DNA of 36,363 nucleotides from Clostridium sp. Lineage in GTDB: Bacteria > Bacillota > Clostridia > TANB77 > CAG-508. Below, in pieces: positions 32,650-36,363 of the stretch; the stretch's first letter is position 1, and the number at the start of each line of letters is the position of its first letter. The position numbers and the translations under genes were made by a program. Below the pieces are notes generated by a model. It made no database searches and was not told the DNA's origin. It was given only the letters and a program-made list of their open reading frames with translations. Location: assembly GCA_018371855.1 (NCBI GenBank), contig JAHAKD010000010.1, positions 1-36,363 of the forward strand, given 5' to 3'.

Positions 32650-34029
32650 TTACTCCTTTATTCCATTATATATCTCGGCAAAGTTCATTCCATGAGCAGC
32701 TTTTAATAATACAACATCATCCTTTGCTAAATTTTTATTTAAATACTCTACAGCTTCTTTTGTCGTATCTACTGCTATTACTTTTTCTTTTGGCATTCCT
32801 AAATATTCCACTTCATCTGCAATATATTTAGCCAACTCTCCAACTGTTACTAGTACATCTATTTTATGCCTAAATACTTCTATACCTACTTTTCTATGAA
32901 TTTCTTCTGCAAACTCACCTAGTTCAAACATATCTCCTAGTACTGCAATTTTCCTATTAGCGGGCAAGTTTTGTAAATATTCTATTGCTGCCTTCATAGA
33001 ATCATAACTTGCATTATATGCATCATTTATTACAGTTATATTATCTTTAATTTTGTCTACTTCCATTCTGTTTTTAGTTAAAGAAAATGTTTCGATACCT
33101 TTTATAATATTTTCTGGTGTTATTTTTAATAAATTACCAACTGCAATAGCACATAAGCTATTGTATACAAAGTGTTTACCACTTACAGGTACCTTTACAT
33201 TATATTCTTTATTATTTATTTTTACATTATATGTAGAGTTATCTTCATTTATTTGAATATTATAAGCCATTACATCTGCTTCTTGCTCTATACCAAATGT
33301 ATATTTTTTGTATTTAGTATCTTCTTTAGCCCATTTATTTAGCATATCATTATCATTATTAATTACGATATACCCATCTGGTTTTAGATTTTCTAATATT
33401 TCTAGTTTAGCTTTTAGTATATTTTCTCTTGAACCTAAAAAGCCAATATGAGCTGTTCCAACATTTGTAATAACTGCAATCGTTGGTTTTGCTATTCTGC
33501 CTAGATAACTTATTTCTTCTAAATGGTTCATTCCACTTTCTACAACTATTGCTTCATGATCTTTTAGTTTTAAAAGAGTAGTTGGAAGTCCTACTGCATT
33601 ATTTTGATTTCCTTCTGTTTGTAGTGTTTTATATTGCATACGAACTACATTTGCCACAATATCTCTTGTACTTGTTTTACCTACACTTCCTGTTATTTGA
33701 ACAACTGGAATGTTATATAATTCTCTTTTATATGCAGCAATATTTCCAAAAGCTTCTAAAGAGTCTTCTACTTCTATTATTGTTTTATCTTTGTATTGTT
33801 TTAACTCTTCAGCTGCTATTTTTATTTCTGAAATAACAGCAACTTTAGCTCCCTTTTCTAATGCCTCTTTGTAGTATTCGTTTCCATTAAATTTTTCTCC
33901 TTTAAGACCTACATACACATCGCCTTTTTGAATTTTCCTTGTATCTGTGCAAAAATTCTCGCATTTTTCTTCTAAATTTCCTGTTAATAGTTTACCATTA
34001 GTTGCTTTTATAATATCTTCTACATTCAT
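32650..34029 (-). CDS. murF: UDP-N-acetylmuramoyl-tripeptide--D-alanyl-D-alanine ligase (MurF)
   Basis: 459 residues. It adds the D-Ala-D-Ala made by Ddl to the UDP-MurNAc-tripeptide, the last cytoplasmic step of stem-peptide assembly. The N-terminal substrate domain (FCTDTRKIQKGDVYVGLKGE) is followed by the P-loop QITGSVGKTSTRD near residue 112. The central domain has VVESGMNHLEEISYL, ITNVGTAHIGFLGS and LKAKLEI. NDAYNASYDSMKAAI and VLGDMFELGEFAEE begin the C-terminal domain. The only good ribosome site (AAAGGGGA) is 29 bases from the ATG, with a 19-nt hairpin between (34040-34058). The gene leads the murF-ddl-yqeK operon. Confidence 0.96.
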   Translation of the reverse strand: MNVEDIIKATNGKLLTGNLEEKCENFCTDTRKIQKGDVYVGLKGEKFNGNEYYKEALEKGAKVAVISEIKIAAEELKQYKDKTIIEVEDSLEAFGNIAAYKRELYNIPVVQITGSVGKTSTRDIVANVVRMQYKTLQTEGNQNNAVGLPTTLLKLKDHEAIVVESGMNHLEEISYLGRIAKPTIAVITNVGTAHIGFLGSRENILKAKLEILENLKPDGYIVINNDNDMLNKWAKEDTKYKKYTFGIEQEADVMAYNIQINEDNSTYNVKINNKEYNVKVPVSGKHFVYNSLCAIAVGNLLKITPENIIKGIETFSLTKNRMEVDKIKDNITVINDAYNASYDSMKAAIEYLQNLPANRKIAVLGDMFELGEFAEEIHRKVGIEVFRHKIDVLVTVGELAKYIADEVEYLGMPKEKVIAVDTTKEAVEYLNKNLAKDDVVLLKAAHGMNFAEIYNGIKE

Positions 34030-34067
34030 TTTCTATTTTGTATGATTTTTTATCATACTCCCCTTTC
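34030..34067 (-). promoter_or_regulatory. murF leader with hairpin between ribosome site and start codon
   Basis: On the minus strand, GAAAGGGGA (34067-34059) is followed by GTATGAT, loop AAAAA, ATCATAC (34058-34040), then AAAATAGAAA and the ATG. The spacing is 29 nt unfolded and 10 nt with the 7-bp hairpin formed. The geometry is the same as at 8779-8816, with unrelated stem sequence. Confidence 0.6.
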
Positions 34068-34142
34068 TTTGTTTTATATTCAAATTATATCAATTATACT
34101 GTTCAAATTACATTAAATGTTCCGTAACAATTGCTTTTTATA

Positions 34143-34171
34143 ATTTTATTATATCACCTTTTTAATGTCAA
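34143..34171 (-). promoter_or_regulatory. Promoter of the murF operon
   Basis: On the minus strand, TTGACA (34171-34166), 17-nt spacer, TAAAAT (34148-34143). Confidence 0.65.
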
Positions 34172-34190
34172 ATTAGATTTTGTACATAAA

Positions 34191-34246
34191 AGCACACCAC
34201 TATTCTTACCATATTTTTATTATGGTATTTAAAAATGTGGTGTGCT
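34191..34246 (-). terminator. Terminator of the lysine-rich protein gene
   Basis: AGCACACCAC (34191-34200) pairs perfectly with GTGGTGTGCT (34237-34246). An inner TACCATA/TATGGTA stem lies in the loop. T-rich sequence follows on both sides. Confidence 0.75.
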
Positions 34247-34291
34247 CTTTTTTACTACTTTATCATTTTGTAATTTCTAAATATTAATATT

Positions 34292-35692
34292 CTACTTTTT
34301 TATTACTTCTTCAATAGGTTGTAAATAACTTAAACCTCTAATTAATAACTGTTCCTTTTCTGCTGTTTGTATAGAATCTACACTCATATTAATTGTATAT
34401 GTATCTGCTTCAACGGTTGCATCTTGAACCTCTGTAGTATCTATAAGTTGATATTCATCTTTTTGATAATTATAAATTTCTACATTTTGTTTATATTTTA
34501 CTTTAACATATGATAATGGTGAAACTTCATATATTGTTCCATTAACAATAATTTTTGTTCTTTCTAAAAAGAAATATAAATCTTGTCCGTCATACAAAAA
34601 TGCTTGTTTTAGCCTGGTTTTATTTGTTGTTTCTAAGTATGTTTCTCCATTTTCTTCTACAATATTTGAAAATTGATTTATTCTATATGTTACACCATTA
34701 TTAGTAGGATATACTATTGCCATATTTTTTGGAAAAATAACTTTGTTTTTTTCATCTACGTAATATACTGGTGTAGAATCTAATGTTACATTTTTATCAA
34801 TAGCTTTTAATTCTACTAGACCTTCTTTTCTGTCAAATATTAATTCACCAATATAGGCTATTTTTTCTCCAGAGATCCATTGGTAGAAATTATGACTTTC
34901 TATACTTTTGCTGTTTAAAGTTCCAATAACAATGGTTATAAGTACAATTATTATAATTAAAGCTGTAACAATGGTCGTTATTATTGTTCTATTCTTTCTT
35001 TTCTTTTTAGCTAATTGAGCTTGCTTTTCTAGTTTTTCTTTTTCCTTTTGTTTTTCTATATTTTCTTTTGGCTCATCTATAATAATTTCTTCATTATCTG
35101 TATCATCAGTTTTGGTTATTTTTGTTTCTTGAACTTTTATACCCTTTAATTTTGCTATATTTGATTCCAATTTTGCATTGTTTGCTTTAGTTTTTTTTGA
35201 TTTCTTTGTAGAGACTACTTTTGCTTTTTCTTCCTTTTCTGTATTGTCTGCGATAGATGCTTCTACAGTCGCTTTCTCTTCATTAATTTTTATGTTTGAA
35301 TCCTCTTTATTTTCTTCTTTAGCATCTGCTTTTGCTGTTTTTTTCATTGAAACTGTACTTTTCTTTTTAGCTGTGGTTTTTGAGTTCTTTTTCTTACTAC
35401 CTTCCGTTTTAGGTGTTGCCTTTTTAGTAGTCTTTTTTTCCACCTTAACCTCTGCTACAGCTTCTTTATCATCTTCTTTTTCAGCTTTTGATTTAGTTTT
35501 ACTTGTAGTTTTCTTTGCTTTTACTTCTTTAATAGAATCTTTTTTGGCAGGTGCTTTTTTTACTGTTTTTTTAATTTCTTTGCTTCCAGTAGTTTCTTCT
35601 TTTGCAATTTTCTTAACACCTTTCTTTTCTTTTGATTCCTTTAAGTTTAATTGTTCTTCTTTTTTCTTTTGTTGCTCTTTTTCTTCTTTCAT
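34292..35692 (-). CDS. Membrane protein with long lysine-rich cytoplasmic tail
   Basis: 466 residues. About the first 230 are low-complexity and extremely Lys-rich with Ala, Thr, Ser and Glu (KKTTKKATPKTEGSKKKNSK, KKTVKKAPAKKDSIKEVK), like the tails of histone-H1-type proteins. One membrane helix (about 233-258: TIITTIVTALIIIIVLITIV) leads to an extracellular beta-rich domain of some 200 residues (YIGELIFDRKEGLVELKAID, VIFPKNMAIVYPTNNGVTYR). I recognise no family for that domain. With the tail inside the cell it may bind nucleic acid, ribosomes or anionic lipid; that is inference. AAAGGAG is 8 nt before the ATG. It appears to be a single-gene unit with a strong terminator. Confidence 0.82.
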   Translation of the reverse strand: MKEEKEQQKKKEEQLNLKESKEKKGVKKIAKEETTGSKEIKKTVKKAPAKKDSIKEVKAKKTTSKTKSKAEKEDDKEAVAEVKVEKKTTKKATPKTEGSKKKNSKTTAKKKSTVSMKKTAKADAKEENKEDSNIKINEEKATVEASIADNTEKEEKAKVVSTKKSKKTKANNAKLESNIAKLKGIKVQETKITKTDDTDNEEIIIDEPKENIEKQKEKEKLEKQAQLAKKKRKNRTIITTIVTALIIIIVLITIVIGTLNSKSIESHNFYQWISGEKIAYIGELIFDRKEGLVELKAIDKNVTLDSTPVYYVDEKNKVIFPKNMAIVYPTNNGVTYRINQFSNIVEENGETYLETTNKTRLKQAFLYDGQDLYFFLERTKIIVNGTIYEVSPLSYVKVKYKQNVEIYNYQKDEYQLIDTTEVQDATVEADTYTINMSVDSIQTAEKEQLLIRGLSYLQPIEEVIKK

Positions 35693-35948
35693 CAGCCGTT
35701 CTCCTTTTGTAATTTGTTATAATATCTTCTAAATTCTTTATAAAAATTATATTAAATAACTACGTATAACATTTTATAAAATTATTTCTTTTAATGCTGA
35801 AATGATTGTTATTTTTTATATCATAATATACTTTTTTAATATACTCAATAAATAAATAATATTATATCTGCCTTATATAATTTATGCAGTATTATACATA
35901 ACAGCTTTTCTTTATTACACTGCTAAGGTTCTTTTATTAAATAATGCT
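35693..35948. other. AT-rich intergenic region
   Basis: There is no gene on either strand. It must hold the promoter of the lysine-rich protein gene (minus), but no confident -35/-10 pair can be picked in such AT-rich sequence. A small dyad CTGC/GCAG occurs near 35870-35890. Confidence 0.5.
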
Positions 35949-35976
35949 AAGGGAACAAGCAGAAATATGTTCCCTT
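35949..35976 (-). terminator. Terminator of the right-hand surface-protein gene
   Basis: AAGGGAACA (35949-35957) and TGTTCCCTT (35968-35976) form a 9-bp perfect stem. The tail on the minus strand is only moderately T-rich. Confidence 0.6.
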
Positions 35977-35990
35977 ATGCCTCTTTTTTA

Positions 35991-36363
35991 TTATTTTCTT
36001 TTCTGCTTCTTAGTTAATACTACTGCATATCTTAGTGTTATTGTTTCTAATCCTACTAATGCTACTAATGCAAGTATTAATCCTATTGGTAATTCTCCAG
36101 TCTCTACACTTATGATTACATTTGCATTTGATGTATTATCCTTATCATTGTTATCTACAAATCCTGGTACATTTCCTGTTTCTACTAATTTTACTTCATT
36201 AGCCTTCTCTCCCATATTTTCTCCGGTTTGTTCCCAGTTTAATAATACTGTATATTCTTTTGTCTCTCCTGCTCCTAGCTCTGGTATTACCTTTATTAGT
36301 TTTCCTTCTTGCTCTTCCCATGTTCCGTCATTATTTGCTAATTTCATTCCTTCTGGAATGTTT
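35991..36363 (-). CDS. C-terminus of a second surface protein (start outside the window)
   Basis: The open frame enters from the right edge (NIPEGMKLANNDGTWEEQEG). It contains a DUF11/Cna-B-like beta domain end (GAGETKEYTVLLNWEQTGEN), a linker (VDNNDKDNTSNANVIISVETGE) and a final membrane helix (LPIGLILALVALVGLETITL) with a basic tail (VVLTKKQKRK). The layout of ectodomain, helix and positive tail is that of wall- or membrane-anchored adhesins. No LPxTG sortase motif is visible, so anchoring by the helix itself is likely. It resembles the Asn/Thr-rich protein at the left edge in style, but the two need not be the same family. Confidence 0.85.
   Translation of the reverse strand, partial: NIPEGMKLANNDGTWEEQEGKLIKVIPELGAGETKEYTVLLNWEQTGENMGEKANEVKLVETGNVPGFVDNNDKDNTSNANVIISVETGELPIGLILALVALVGLETITLRYAVVLTKKQKRK

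Noticed and set aside
1..36363. CRISPR array or rRNA operon
   Set aside because: No regularly spaced identical repeats and no rRNA-like conserved stretches were seen on either strand.
1..36363. Alternative genetic code (TGA as Trp), considered because of the two broken genes
   Set aside because: Conserved tryptophans are TGG, and both breaks need a change of frame, not read-through of a TGA.

Overview
The window is AT-rich DNA from a low-GC Gram-positive bacterium, most likely an anaerobic, possibly uncultured gut-type clostridium. The signs are strong AGGAGG-type ribosome sites, TTGACA-N17-TATAAT promoters, a dnaG-rpoD pair, a CarD-family regulator, rubrerythrin, FeoAB, a VanW-family protein and YqeK. 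The genetic code looks standard: genes end in TAA, TAG or TGA and tryptophan is TGG.

Layout. 1-3760 (-) is a very large membrane-anchored surface protein that runs off the left edge and carries a one-base frameshift in a run of five G. 4000-7482 (-) is dnaE. 7483-8400 holds a palindromic-repeat pair, two tiny genes and a tRNA-Met(CAT). 8407-13474 (-) holds a small unknown gene, rpoD, dnaG, a carD-like gene and dut. 13684-21202 (+) is feoA-feoB, with feoB cut in two by a 5,176-bp element. 21597-22130 (+) is rubrerythrin. 22181-26827 (-) is a vanW-pth-rng-rimO operon. 26955-29887 (-) is a small operon with a TraG/VirD4-type ATPase that is frameshifted in its Walker A motif. 30004-34029 (-) is murF-ddl-yqeK and a DnaJ-like gene. 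34292-35692 (-) is a lysine-rich membrane protein. 35991-36363 (-) is the C-terminus of a second surface protein.

The main discovery is the element inside feoB. Both junctions carry CCATGTGCATGG. Removing one copy plus everything between rejoins feoB exactly in frame (2,073 nt, 690 aa), at the FeoB family motif KQALTMCMGFGCNAA. Joining the element ends gives a site with two 20-bp arms, 18 of 20 matching, around a central TG. That is the form expected of an attP for a large serine recombinase, and the element encodes one. Its other genes are a processive family-2 glycosyltransferase and a NodB-type polysaccharide deacetylase, the enzyme pair of poly-N-acetylglucosamine-like exopolysaccharides, plus a membrane protein. 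In its present state the locus trades ferrous-iron uptake for exopolysaccharide genes, and the change looks reversible.

Other structure worth attention: two unrelated genes (8407-8778 and murF) share a Shine-Dalgarno, 7-bp/5-nt hairpin, start-codon geometry; two promoters have their -35 box inside the preceding gene's terminator; and two families of palindromic intergenic repeats are present.
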